From assembly GCF_037176765.1 (NCBI RefSeq), contig NC_090022.1, positions 84,721,391-84,785,390 on the forward strand: a stretch of 64,000 bases of DNA. Direction: 5' to 3'. Source of the stretch: Anolis sagrei (taxonomy: Eukaryota; Chordata; Lepidosauria; Squamata; Anolidae). The translations under genes and the position numbers were made by a program. Shown in pieces: positions 1 to 13,000 of this stretch (its first letter is position 1; each line of letters opens with the position of its first letter). The notes under the pieces are model-generated. The model worked only from the letters and a program-made list of their open reading frames with translations, had not been told where the DNA came from and searched no databases.

Positions 1-944
1 AGTATTTACAGTGGACTCGGCAGAAAATGCTTCAGCTGTACTCCACAAAAGGGAAAATCAGCCTGTTTAGCAAGCCTTAAAAATGCTGATTTATTATCAG
101 TCCCATAGAAAATTCTCAGTTGGAAAGGGGTCGTGAGTGGAAAAAGTTTAAAAAGACCTGCCATGGGTGACAGATCTTGTAGTGGAAGTGAATGCATCAG
201 GACAGAGCTCTGCTTGTGATAGGGAAAAGGAGAGCGGGAGGGAGGACTCTGGGTCTTGTGGCTAAACTAACATCAGGGGAGGAAAAGGTCCTTATGCATT
301 CAGCTGCCAGTGGTATGGGGAATGTTGGGAAACTCCAGCTGCCTAGACAATTCATAACACAGTGTCTTTCTGCTGGAAAGTGATGGGATGTGTGTCCTGG
401 AAACAGGATGCAAAGGGTAAGTGTGGCATGGATTGGCCAGGCAGCATTTCGACTTGCCTCTCCCTTGATTTCTACTTTTTACAAAGAGTTTATGTAAGTC
501 AAATTGCACAACACAAAATCCCCCCCCCCACTTCCCTTTTCTCCTGTAATTTTTTTTTATAGTGGAGCAAAACGCTCCTTGAGAAAACTTAGCAGGTGTT
601 GGATGTGTAACTAGCCCTCTTTCCTTAAAGGCAGAAATAGAAGAAGCAATTTCTGGAATTTTTCAGATTTCAGAATTCCTGCACAACACATTGGGATATT
701 GAATACCCACAGAAAATTGTGCAAATTCATTATTCTTTCCACTGGCAGGAAATGTTTCTCAATCTGGGCATGAATAATTGGATATTCTTTCAATCTTTAG
801 TTAGAATTTTTGATTTGTAGTTATTGGAGTTAGAAAGTTGTTTTTGCAAAACTCACATTCCCAGACTTCCCGGGACCAATATGGCTGCTATTTTTAGTGT
901 TAGCAATGTAATATTTCATGCTATTTCTTTATTTTCTACTGTAG
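1..944. other. CCDC69 intron, no feature seen
   Basis: This is the tail of the intron before the first visible exon. It holds a run of Cs at about 521-530 and short AT-rich stretches. Short open frames overlap on both strands without any recognisable domain. I see no upstream CCDC69 exon here. Confidence 0.5.
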
Positions 945-1032
945 GAAGAAAACGACAAGAATTTAGAGTTTATGCAGGAACTATCTGAGAAGTATAATTT
1001 GCTGAAAAGAAAAGTGGATGAAAGACTTGGAG
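945..1032 (+). CDS. CCDC69: CCDC69 exon (first in window)
   Basis: This exon runs from acceptor ctactgtag to donor ggag|gtcag and has 29 codons plus one base. It encodes charged coiled coil (EENDKNLEFMQELSEKYNLL and on). This part of the family is poorly conserved, so the exon is placed by frame and splice signals rather than by similarity. Confidence 0.75.
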
Positions 1033-4000
1033 GTCAGAAACATTTTAAAATAATGAATTTCTGTTGTAGTTTCTGTTACAGTATGGATGCATGTTGGTTA
1101 TATCCATGTTGGCTATAGGCTATATAACTGACAATAATTCAAAGTCACATAGCCTTTGTTAAGACAACAACTAAAAAGCAGGAGGCAATCCTTAGTAGAG
1201 TAGCTCTGCTTGACTAACTTGATTTAATTGATTTTGTTTGGTCTGCTCTAAAGATTAAGTTTAAATACCCTGAAGACACCAGATCCCATCTTATCTTGGA
1301 AGCTATGCAGGATCAGCCCTGATTTATAGTTGGAATATATGCTGTAAACTAGGGAGGAACCTACAAAATTACCACTGTGTGTTCACCATAAATTAGGAGG
1401 CAAGTTGGATAATTCCCTTATTTATCTCTGGGATTTCCATTTTGTGCTTCACCCCGCTGTTTATGGCATTATACATATGGAACAATAGACTTTTTTCAGT
1501 TTTATAGGAGGTTGTGTTTCAAGGAGCTGGGAAACAGAAGTGGAAGGGAAGAAATAACCATTGGCAAATGACCAAACCCCAGTTGTTTACCACAGAAAAT
1601 GGAAGTACAGAAAGTTGTGGCAGAAACAGAAGCAGCTTATACTACTGAACATTTCTTGAGTAATATTTTCATGACCACTACAAAGGCTTTAGTTACAGAT
1701 ACACGTTCAGAGAAATATTACTTAAAGGATGTTCATACACAACCTTTCCCATCATGTTCCTCTTTTCTCAGAACTTAGCTATGCCTGCCCATATATCCTG
1801 AGAGCCACCATTGTGCAGTGCTTTGAGTGTTGGATTACAACTCTGGGAGAGCATGAAAATCTACTATGTGATCTTTGGCAAGTCATGCTCTCCCAGGGCC
1901 TTTCTACACATACCTAAAATCCAGGAGGAAGCACATTAAAATAATCCCTCTGGTAAGTTTTGAGGAAGGAATGGGGGACTGGAAAGGGGCATCCTCCCAC
2001 TCCTTCGGGCTCTAGGATCCCAAAGAACCGGCAGTGGAGATTGGCCCCTGGGATTGTGGAACATGGTCCCGGAAGTCAGTTCCCACAAGCCCACTTCAAC
2101 ATACCTGGACCTTTCAATAAGGTCCGTATCAATTGGTGTGTTTAATTAATCCAAATTAAACTGGGAAAATCCAGTTTACTTTGGATTAATCCAGGTTTAC
2201 TTGAGGCATCATTTGGACGCTTCAGGTAAACTTGTTACCTATCACCAGTTGGGGGCCTAAAGTAGAAGGTTCCTCAGTCTCAGAGAAATGCAATGGCAAA
2301 CTCCTTCTGAAGAAATCTTGCCAAGAAAACCCCATGATAGGTTTACTGTAAGTAAAAAATGACTTGTAGGCACACAAAACCACCAGCAATACATGTGTTC
2401 ACTGGTATGAAAAAAAGGTAAATATATTTTCCATTATTCCTATTTCCTGGTAGGTAGCCCATATCTATGTACAATTCTCCCTAAACTTTGGCTCATTATA
2501 TTTGTTATGTCCTCTGGAGATCTCCATCAGCTGTAGCAGCAATATAGTTAAAGCTCTAAATGAGACTTCCATTCACCTGTTCATGTCTTTGACCTGTTCT
2601 TTTCCTCTGAATTCATCCTCAAGAAATTTAAGGAAAGCATATTCATTATTTGTTCCCAGGTTGAAAAACTTGTTTCCTGACAGTTAGGAAACCAGGATGG
2701 GGAAAAAAATAAACCAGTGAGAATTCTGTGAAATTTTCTCCTTATAGTCTTTTTCTCAATCTGTATATTAATCCCTTTTTTTCCAACAATGTGGGTATCA
2801 TTATATAGTTTGTAAAGTCATTGATTTTCCAGCACATCACTTGTATCACCAAAGCAAGTAAGTTATTCTTACTATCTCCTATCTGAAAACAATAGTCATA
2901 AAATTTAAAAAAATGACTTCCCACCTCCCAAATTAAAAACATATGGTGAAAATATTAATGTCACCCCACTAACTTACTATCTTAATTAAATTATATTCAA
3001 GTCTGTTGTGGAAGAAATGTTTTGCAGACAAAAACACAAGGTTGTTTGCACATAAATCCTGCTTTCTGTCCAGAAACTGCTTTTTAAAAACCTGAGTGAA
3101 TACCTCTCTAGAAACATCTAGGTTCTCCAGCATGACTCTATGTTCAACTTCCATCAGAACTTGATCATAAAGTCTCACGGGAGGACATAGAGATTCCTAG
3201 AAATAATATTTTAAAGAAATCCACAAATAATCACAATTTTAGCTGCCTATGAAAGCCCAAAACAGCTGGGGCCAGCCAAACTTTCTTTGGGAAGGAATTC
3301 CACAGATGGGCTATTCCTAGTGACCAAGCCCTGTCACATGTCCACACTGAAGTGTCCAGACATGCAGCATACTGTGTTAGAAAATGAATAGTCCTACACA
3401 ATATTCGTCCAGAACACAAAAGTTCCAAAGTGTTTTGGAAGAATTATTTTGTGTAGAAAAACTCATCAGGTTTTAATGCAAAATCCTGTTTACTGCTTAT
3501 AAAAACCACTTTTATTTCCAATGTTGTTTGCTGTTTTTTCCACAGAGCCCCAGAAAGTACATGACGAAGAGACACGTTTCCTGGCAGAATCCTATGAGAT
3601 GTCGAAGTCATCCTTACAGGTGCTCCTTCCTATGCTCCTAGGGGGTAGAGAACTCCTGAGTCACTTCAGTATCAGACCAAAAACAGAGAAAAGACAGTGC
3701 AGTTCTAGCTGATGGCTACACTAACCACCACATCACATGGGCTGATTTGCCTGTCATACATCGCTTGCTCTCCACTTTCAGCACAGAGCCCATTAGATGA
3801 CACACAAGGACTTCTGGCCAGATTCTGTGCCAAAAGAGGAGAGGAAGCGGCAACATGGGAGCCTTCGAAGTTAGCAACAACACTTTCCTCCCATGGGATG
3901 GGAAGTAAGGTACACTTTCCTCCCATGGGATGGGAAGTAAGGTACGATGACTTCTCCATGCCCCCTCCCCCACCAGGAACCCATGGATTTGCCACAGTGA

Positions 4001-7000
4001 GGTTTGTGATGAGGTTGTAAACATTTGTATCACAGTTCTGTAAGATTATCTCAATTTCATGGATCCACTCAAATAAACAAATTGCCCTAAATAATTGGTC
4101 CCATGAAGATGGCAATTAACAGTAACAAAAAGATTTTCCATTTAGAGCAAGGATAGAGATCTTTTGACCCTCAAGATGTTTCAGATCCAAACTCTCATAG
4201 TTCTTTACTATTGACTGTGCTGGCATGATGCTGTTCTGAATTTTAGGCCAAAACATTTTAGAGACAAAGAATCCTCATTCCTAAATTGGGGAGAAATTAG
4301 ACAAACTGTCACATCGGTAATTAGCAGTTGATGTAAATTTTTTTAGAAGTAAAAAAGCAGGTTATTGAGCTGTGTGGATCAAGATCCTGATGTGAAACAT
4401 AGAGAAGCTTTAGTGATTTCCCCCCCAATGCTGTCCTAAGCTGGATTAGGTCATATTTATATCTTATTTTCCCTGTGTGGTCAGCTGTGAATACGCACAT
4501 ATGGTAATACTTCTGCGCATGCACAGCACAGCTCCGGAATCTTCTGTTAAACTTGAAAAGGATTGGCGGTTGGCCCCGCCCACACTCCCCTCGAGAGCAT
4601 ATATAGCCCATGGGCTGGCTAACCGCCTCAGTTCTCTTCATCCGTGCTACTCAGACAGCTCAAAATCTTCAATATTAATAATCTTTGATCTGCCTGACTA
4701 AACTGGTGAAGTTAAGCTATTAAACTTAAATAAACTAGAAGCAACGCTTTAAAAGACCTAAGAATGTCGCATACTACAGGCTTTAAGCAATGCAATGCCT
4801 GTCAGGCGAATTATCCGGATAACAATGCACATTCTCTATGCATCATTTGTTTGGGTGAAGGACATCTATAACAAACTTGCTCTATTTGTCAGTCCTTCAC
4901 CCCACAAACTAGAAAAAATAGGGAAATACGTTTAAAAGCAGCCCTGTATGAACGGGCGCTTCTTCCCCCTGTACCGAAGTGGCAAAATGGCGACCCAAAA
5001 CAAATAATGGAATCAAACTTATCTGTGAAGACACTCAAGAAGGTTAGGAAAACCAAGAACATTAAAAAAAACCAAACCGGCCAAAAAAATCGGCCGAGAC
5101 GACCTCTGGAGCTGATACAAACTCCAAAGAGGTGTTGGGGATCAGCCTCGGTGTGAACCTGAACCTGATCCTCTGATTGTATTTCCTGATGCTACTGAAA
5201 ATGTATTTCCTGATGCTAATGAAAATGTTGATTCTGAGGTCAGTGTAAAAGAAACTCCTGCAGGCTTGGAAAGTGAAAGTACACATTCTCATGAGAATGT
5301 TTCAGAGCCAAGCAGTGACTTTCACTTCCTTCTAGCTCGCCAGAGAAGCTAACACCTGGGATCCTTAATGAGGATAGAAGAGGACAGATTTGGCAGAACA
5401 GGTGTGAATCACAGAGTTTGCGAAGGTCAGCCAGATTGAAAGAAAAGGAAACAAGTACTTCAAAGCCTGGAGGCGTGTCACGAAACAGATTCCTTGGCTT
5501 TAAGTGCCTCTCGGGTTGACTCTTTAGATCAGGCATCATTTTAGACTGAGGCATTACCTTGGCAGATCTCCCGTTTCCCATGGCCTTCATCCCAAGAGGC
5601 TTCTACTGCTCCAAGTATGGCTAGTGGATTGCTAACAGGTTCCAGGATTTTACAGTGTTGCTTTGGATTTTTGATCTAGAACATGGATATTTCTGATCGC
5701 TGATTTTTAATGTGGCTTTTTGACTTTGCATTTTCCTCTATTTTGTAACAATTTTTCATCAGTGAAAAGGGATTGTTTTTCCCACAGTCAAGTGTGGTGG
5801 ATTGCTGTCTTAGGGTCTCGTTTCCTGCTCTGGGTTGCAACAGGAGGGGGGAAGACCCTCCTCCCTCTGGAGCCGAGGCAGAGGCAGAGCCGGGATCAGC
5901 TACAGCACGCCCCGAGCATGCACAAGAAGGAAATGAAATAGAGCCGGCATCAGCAAGGGCACGCCCTGCGTATGCGCAAGATGAGACTCAGGGAAGCACT
6001 AACATGACCCTGATGCTATCGGCGCCGGTCCCGCCTACAAGCCACATGGGTGAAGTGGAGGAGGAGCCAAGAAGGGCTCCTCCAGCGATGCCTCCCTCAC
6101 CGGCGGAGATAAGAAATAACGTAAGAAGATCTGTGTGGCGCCGTGCGCATGCGCCATCACGCTCTAGCAAAATGAATAGAGGACGTCGGGACCAATTGAC
6201 CTCGAGTGATTTCACTTCTTTTTGCTCAGACTCTTCATGCTCAGCAAGAAAATGTAGACGTGCAAGGGCACATAGAGAATATTCAATCTCCTTCTCCAGA
6301 TCTTCACACTGGGGAGAGTGGAGTGATAGGAATGCCTTTCTTCCTCCACATCCAGGGTATTACCAAATAACACCCCAAGGACAATTCATTTATTTCGGCG
6401 AGCCACCTATGCCATCAACATCAAACCAAGGAGGAGACTGGCTGCCTACACATATCAACCCTCCAATACAACAGAGAGATGCTGTTATAAAGTACAAAGA
6501 AAGTAATCAGTCATCTGTGCAAGATTCAGACCCTAGGAATGATGGACTAAAACAGCAAAGTAATCATCATCCCTTAAAGGATATACAGCTACCATCCAGT
6601 AATATAAACACAAAGACAATAGAACAACAACGCCAGGCAGAACAAAAAATGATTGAAACCTTTGACTCAGATTCTTCTGAAGAAGTGTTAGATACACCAA
6701 AAGGAGAAAAGGACTTAGAGCCTCTTGTAAACCGCCCTGAGGACTTTAATAAATTTATTCAGTTAGTTGGGAGAATGATAACAGCTCTAGATATTTCTGC
6801 TCCAAAGCCACCCTCTACGGTGGATGAGCCTATGTTTCCTCCAGATCAGCAAGACACTCCATCAACTACAACACTCCCAACTCTACCTTATTTACTGAAA
6901 TTAACAAAAGTACCTGACATTTCTCTTTCAGCTGCCCCAGCCATTCCTAGGAGAGTAGACTTTCTCTACAAGGTTGACCTCTCCTCAGCAAAGTGGATAG

Positions 7001-10000
7001 CTCGTCCCACTACACCTAACACAGTGGTACCGGAAGTGGCAAAATCTAGGAGACCTAAAAAATATTCCATTACCCCACCTGAAAAGGAGGGTAAAAAGAT
7101 AGATTCCCTTGGGAAAAAAGTACATATGGCAGCAGGATTATTTGCTAGGATAGCACATTACGCAACATATATGAGCGGTTACCAGAATTTTCTCTGGAAT
7201 AAAATTACTCCATATATTGACCTCTTGCCATTAGAAGACCGTTGTCTTCCTAAGGCATTTCAAACAGAAGCAATAGCTCTCGCTAGATTCCAGAAGGACC
7301 TTGGTAAACATATGGCTGAGACTTCGGGTAAATTATTGGCCTCAGCCACAGCCATAAGGTGGCATGCATGGCTTCGTGCCTCCTCATTATCTGAGGAAAG
7401 CCATTTATTGGTGGAAGACCTTCCCATGAATGAGGAAGGCTTTTTCGACCCAACAACCAATGATAAAATAAAACACTCAAGAGAGGTACTCCAAGCGGCC
7501 GGATACAGGTATTCTTGGCAGCCAGGTGCCCAGCAGAGACCACGCTGGCAACAATCAACACCCATGTATCGTAAGAACTATTTTAATGGGTATAATATGG
7601 GTCAGGGGAACAGGAATGTTTCTTCAAAATTCCAGCCCAATCGCAAACAGAGATATAATGCCAGGCCTAGATACCAACCCTATATCAAAGACCACGGGAA
7701 ATGCAAGGCGCCGTCTTTGATATTCCTCATGCTAATGAGATTCAAGGACAAACAGGTTTACTAGAATTTACTATGCCCCATGTTCATGAGTTTTCCCAAT
7801 TACCAATGTTTGTGGATAGGCTTAGACCCTTTCTACATATTTGGGCTACTATTACCACCAATAAATGGGTTCTTCAAATTGTAGAGGAAGGTTATTCTAT
7901 AGAGTTTATATCACAATCCCCGTTGGGCCACTTAAAATCTACCCCAGAATCTCCACCCCTGTTAGAAGAAGTTACAAAATTGTTAAGGGGCAATTTCCCC
8001 CCTTGAACCCTCTAAGTTTCACGAATGTTTTTTCTCACGATATTTTTTGGTATCCAAACGGGGAGGTGGTCAATGTCCCATCTTGGATCTAAGGGGAGTG
8101 AACATGTATATCTACTCAAGAAAGTTCCTTATGGTTTCTCTTTCTTTGATTCTCCCTTTACTTAATAAAGATGTTTGGTTTGCAACCATTGATTTGAAAG
8201 ATGCTTATTTTCATATTTCGATGGCTGCACACCACAGGAAGTATTTTTCCTTTATGATTGGGGATAAAGCTTATTGTTTTAATGTCTTACCTTTTGTACT
8301 AATGACTGCCCCAAGAGTATTTACAAAGTGCATGGCAGTAATTGCAGCTCACCTTTGTACACAGGGCATTACAATTTATCCTTATATTGACAACTGGCTT
8401 TGGTAGGAGATTCATGCAAATGTTTGCGAACACATTCTCTCTTCTCCAGTCCCTAGGTCTCGTGGTGAACAGAGAAAAATCTCATCTACAACCGAGTCGC
8501 AGAATTCAATTTATTGGAGTGGTCCTGGATTCGGTGCAGCAGAGAGCCTTCTTGCCAGAGGACCGTTTTGCATCGCTGAAATCCCTTATAACACAAGCTG
8601 TGAAAGCAGACCGGATTTCCGTGAAGAAAGTGCAAGTTTTATTGGGTCATATGGCATCAAAGACTACAGTCATGCCATACGCCCGAATGCGACTCAGACC
8701 TTAGCAAACTTGGTTCCTGTCAACATTCAAACCTGGGTGGACAGCCCCCATGTCAGATTGCGAATACCTACGGAAGTAAGTCCCTTTTTTGGTGGACAGA
8801 ACCAGACAATGTTACTGCTGGCCTTCCATTTCAGCATCCCGAGCCATCCAGAGTAGTCACAATGGACTCCTCTTTACATGGATGGGGAGCGCACGTCGAG
8901 GGCCTAACGGCACAGGGGACATGGGCTCCCGAGGAGTCCACTTCTCACATAAACATTTTAGAACTCTTAGCCGTAGAAAAGGCATTCAAGTCCTTCAAAA
9001 CAGCATCACTTTCAAATCACGAATGGTCCCTCAATCAGAAAGAATTGAATCTCATCTTCAGAGGTTGGGGAACACCAAAGATAGATTTGTTTGCCTCAAA
9101 GAAGAATGCTAGATGTTCTCTGTTTTGCGCTTGCAGTCAGGCGAACCCAGAACAAGGCTGTTTAGGGGACGCATTTCTTCTAAAATGGGACATAGACTTC
9201 CTTTATGTGTTCCCGCCAGTTCCCCTACTCCTCAAAGTTCTTTCGAAGCTTCGAAGGGACAAAGGTCATTGCATACTGATCACGCCATTGTGGCCTCGCC
9301 AATCGTGGTTTTCAGTCCTACTTGAAATTCCAGAAAGATATATAGACGTCTATCAGGCAGAGTGGACCTTTTAACCACTCAGAAGGGCCAGGTCCTCTAC
9401 CCGGATGTTCACACCCTGAAACTCATGGCCTGGAGAATCGCCCCAGACAATTAGAGACATCTGACCAGATATCTAGTCAGGTTAAAGCAGTTTTGGAAGC
9501 AGCTCACAAGCCTTCCACTAAATGCTCCTATATTTATACATGGAATCGTTATTCAGAGTTTATGACAAGGAAGGGTTATGACCCGGTAACTGCCCCAGCC
9601 TCGGCAGTAGAATCATAGAATCAAAAAGTTGGAAGAGACCTCATGGGCCATCCAGTCCAACCCCCTGCCAAGAAGCAGGAATATTGCATTCAAATCACCC
9701 CTGACAGATGGCTTGATTTCCTAGTATCACTATCTGATTTAGGTGTTTCTTTCTCTTCACTAAAATGCTATCTTGCAGCCATATCATGGTACAGGAGAAA
9801 GCAAGGTTTGCCTTCTCTCTTCACAGACTACCTCGTTAAGCTTTTCCTAAAAGACCTAGGAAACATGAAACCATCAGTTGCACCGATAGCCCCGTCATGG
9901 AGCCTGGAGGTTGCACTTTCATCTCTCCAATGCTCGCCATATGAGCCTATGGCTACATGTGAGATGTCTCACCTTTCCTGGAAGACATCTTTCTTAATGG

Positions 10001-13000
10001 CAATAACACCAGCCAGACGAGTTAGCGAATTGTGCGCACTCAGGTCGGACAAACCCTACCTCTGATTCCATAGGGATACGGTGGTACTCCGCACCGACAT
10101 CTCCTTTCTACCCAAAGTGACGTCTAATTTTCACATGTCACAAGAGCTAATTTTGCCAGCCTTCTTCCAAAATCCAACCTCTCCTCTGGAATGCAGTCTC
10201 CATTTACTGGATGTTCGCAGGGCAATAGCATTCTACCTTAGCAGAACCAAGGATATAAGGAAGACCCCAAGACTATTCATGAAGTACCGAAAGGACTCCT
10301 GCGGGCTTCCAGTGTCATCTCAATGTTTGTCGTCATGGATAGTGTCAGTAATTAGGCTGGCATACCAGAAATCAGGCCGGGAGCTCCCACGTGGTGTCAA
10401 GGGACACTCTACAAGAGCGATGTCCACAATGGCTGCGTTTATGAAAGGTGTGCCGTTGGATGCCATATGTCGTGCCACCACATGGTATACGCCACTAATG
10501 TTTGTGCCACACTACAAGCTGGACTTGATGGCCAAGAAAGATGCAGCATTTGGTCGGGCAGTACTTTTCTCTGTGGTGGCATGACGCCCACCAACCACGG
10601 TTAGTAGCTTGCTAGTCTACTACCATATGTGCGTATTCATAGCTGACCACCAGGGAAAATGGAAGGTTGCTTACCTGTAACCGTAGTTTCCCGAGTGGTC
10701 ATCTGTGAATTCGCACAGCCCTGCCCATCCTCCCCGCAGTTTGTCATGCCTCCTCCTTCTAGCAGCTTAGGCAGCGGAAGAGAACTGAGGCGGTTAGCCG
10801 GCCCACGGGCTATATATGCTCTCGAGGGGAGTGTGGGCGGGGCCAATCGCCAATCCTTTTCAAATTTAACAGAAGATTCTGGAGCTGTGCTGCACATGCG
10901 CAGAAGTATTACCATATGTGCGAATTCACGGGTGACCACTCGGGAAACTACGGTTACACGTAAGCAATCTTCCATTTACCAATTCCATTGTTGGATCTGT
11001 TAGCGAAGCACTTATCTAGCTTTCTGGTGCATATCTTCTGAGCTTTCTATGACATGGTGTTTGTCTGAGTAGGGAAACAGTGAATGATGCATGTTTCTGT
11101 AGAGGAGTGGATCTGTTCAAATGCATTCAGCCTCATCTTCTTGTTCTAGGAGACTATAGACAAATTGAGTTCCCAGATGAAGTCTTTTGAAGACAAAATG
11201 AAACGAGTGGAGGAGTCAGTCCTGAGCAGAGATTATAGGAAGCACATCCAGGTACCATGAGCAAAACCAGGCATGATCTACTGTGTAGAATCTTTTGTTT
11301 ATGAAAAATGGAACAATTCTACCTCCTCCCATCGCAAGCACACTTCCCTCTCACATGTTCAATTAATGCCTGGAAAAGGATCAAAACTACACATGTTAAT
11401 CATACCTCCTTGCTGATCCCATGCCCAAAATTTGCACGTTGAAGGGATAATCTTTATGCATTTAGCTAAGACTCTCCCAAAAGACATTGTGTTATGTGAA
11501 ACCATGTTCCAACTCATGAAAGAAGCCTTCTGAAAGAAACCAAGGCTTCCTGACTATGCAAAAAGGATAGATTTTTTAAAAAGCACACTAATATAATTTT
11601 GCTTGAAGGCTTGGCCTTCTAGACATTTGGACTACAGCTTTCATAGTTTACAAGATTGCTTGGTGACTCTGGTAGCTAAAGTCCAAAACATCTATAGGAC
11701 CCAAGATTCCCCATCCCTGTTCTGAATAGTCATTAGATACTGACCATACGCATAATGAAGTCAATTGAAACTGGGAAGTATATTTCATTGAACTCATAGG
11801 TACTTGTTTCTGAGCTAGCATGCATACATTTGCACATCAAGCAGTGTATCCATACAAGTAAATTTGTCCATACAATTAGCAATACACATACACACTACAT
11901 TACAGTGGGAAAATCCCTTGAGCTCAGTGGAACTTACTCCCTGGCATAGGCTATAAGATGTAGTTCCTCGCTAATATATTGAAGACAGTGAAGCTCTGGG
12001 TGGAATTAGGTTCCTACATGTATACATTATATATATATATATATGCTTGCATATATACATTAGTGTAAGAATGTGAAATGCTGGCTGTCAGCCTTCTGTT
12101 TTAGGATGAATGTTTACATACCTCCTCTTGTTTTCTAGGATCATGGGAGTCCCAGCCCGTTCTGGGAGCAGGAAGTAGAGAGTTTGCATTTTGTCATTGA
12201 GATGAAAAATGAACGCATCCACCATTTGGACAAAAAGCTATTTTACTTGGAAACAGTGGTGGGTTTGCTAAATTTATTAATATTTCATAAATCTTTCTGG
12301 TCATTAGAAAAAACATATGAATTTGGAAAGCCTTGTGCTGTATACTTAAGTGACCTCACTGTATCTTCCCTTGAACTTGGAAAAGCTCATTTTTGACTAT
12401 AGTTCCCTTTGACTACAGCAGAGAGGTGTAATCTGTGAGGCTCTATGGGAAATGTAATCCAAAACAGTAACACTTCCAAACTCTGCCTTTCCATGGATGC
12501 TACATATTGATGTCCCGGTCTTCTCTGGCTTCTTATAGAGGACAACATGTCCAAACTCTACATCTTGAAGGTCTGTAGATGTAGGAGCACTGTTGCCTTT
12601 CTGAAATATCCTTATTGCTGTTCAACTTTCTGAGAAAAGGTTCCCATAGGTTGCATCCCAACAAAGTATTGTGGTTCTGTGCTTTTTTTTTCTTTTTTTT
12701 TTTGAGATTACTAGATGTTTTTTATGTGTCCACAGTATCTGTGTAATGTTTGATAATATTTGATCCTTCCTCTGGCCTCTTACAGATGGAGCAGAATTTG
12801 TTGCTTGAGGAGAAAGTGAAAACCCTTCAGCAGGAGAATGAAGAGCTCCATGTACGGATGCAGAATCACATAACAGTGACAAGGTATTGTCTTCAGCTGC
12901 ATGGTGCATCTCTGGTATACTATGCCTTTGTGAAGAGTTTGAGAGATTGGCTATAGAAACAGATGTGAAAAAGGTCTACTAGAAACTTTAGGGTGACTAG

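Larger units (their letters stand above)
4467..10977 (+). mobile_element. DIRS retroelement in a CCDC69 intron (fossil)
   Basis: This is a tyrosine-recombinase retroelement of about 6.5 kb. Its parts, in order, are: left inverted terminal repeat; gag-like region with a Cys/His-rich start; reverse transcriptase and RNase H region; tyrosine recombinase region; internal complementary region; right inverted terminal repeat. This is the DIRS1 plan, with no target duplication and no LTRs. The coding part is broken, by roughly half a dozen to ten breaks, and carries a nested CR1 fragment at 9608-9712. The two terminal repeats differ at about 8 of 150 positions, which suggests a fairly young but dead copy. 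It lies in the sense orientation of CCDC69. Confidence 0.9.

Noticed and set aside
3705-4115. 136-codon minus frame and overlapping plus frames
   Set aside because: They are open on several frames at once because of a tandem duplication and low stop density. There is no domain, and the stretch is intronic.
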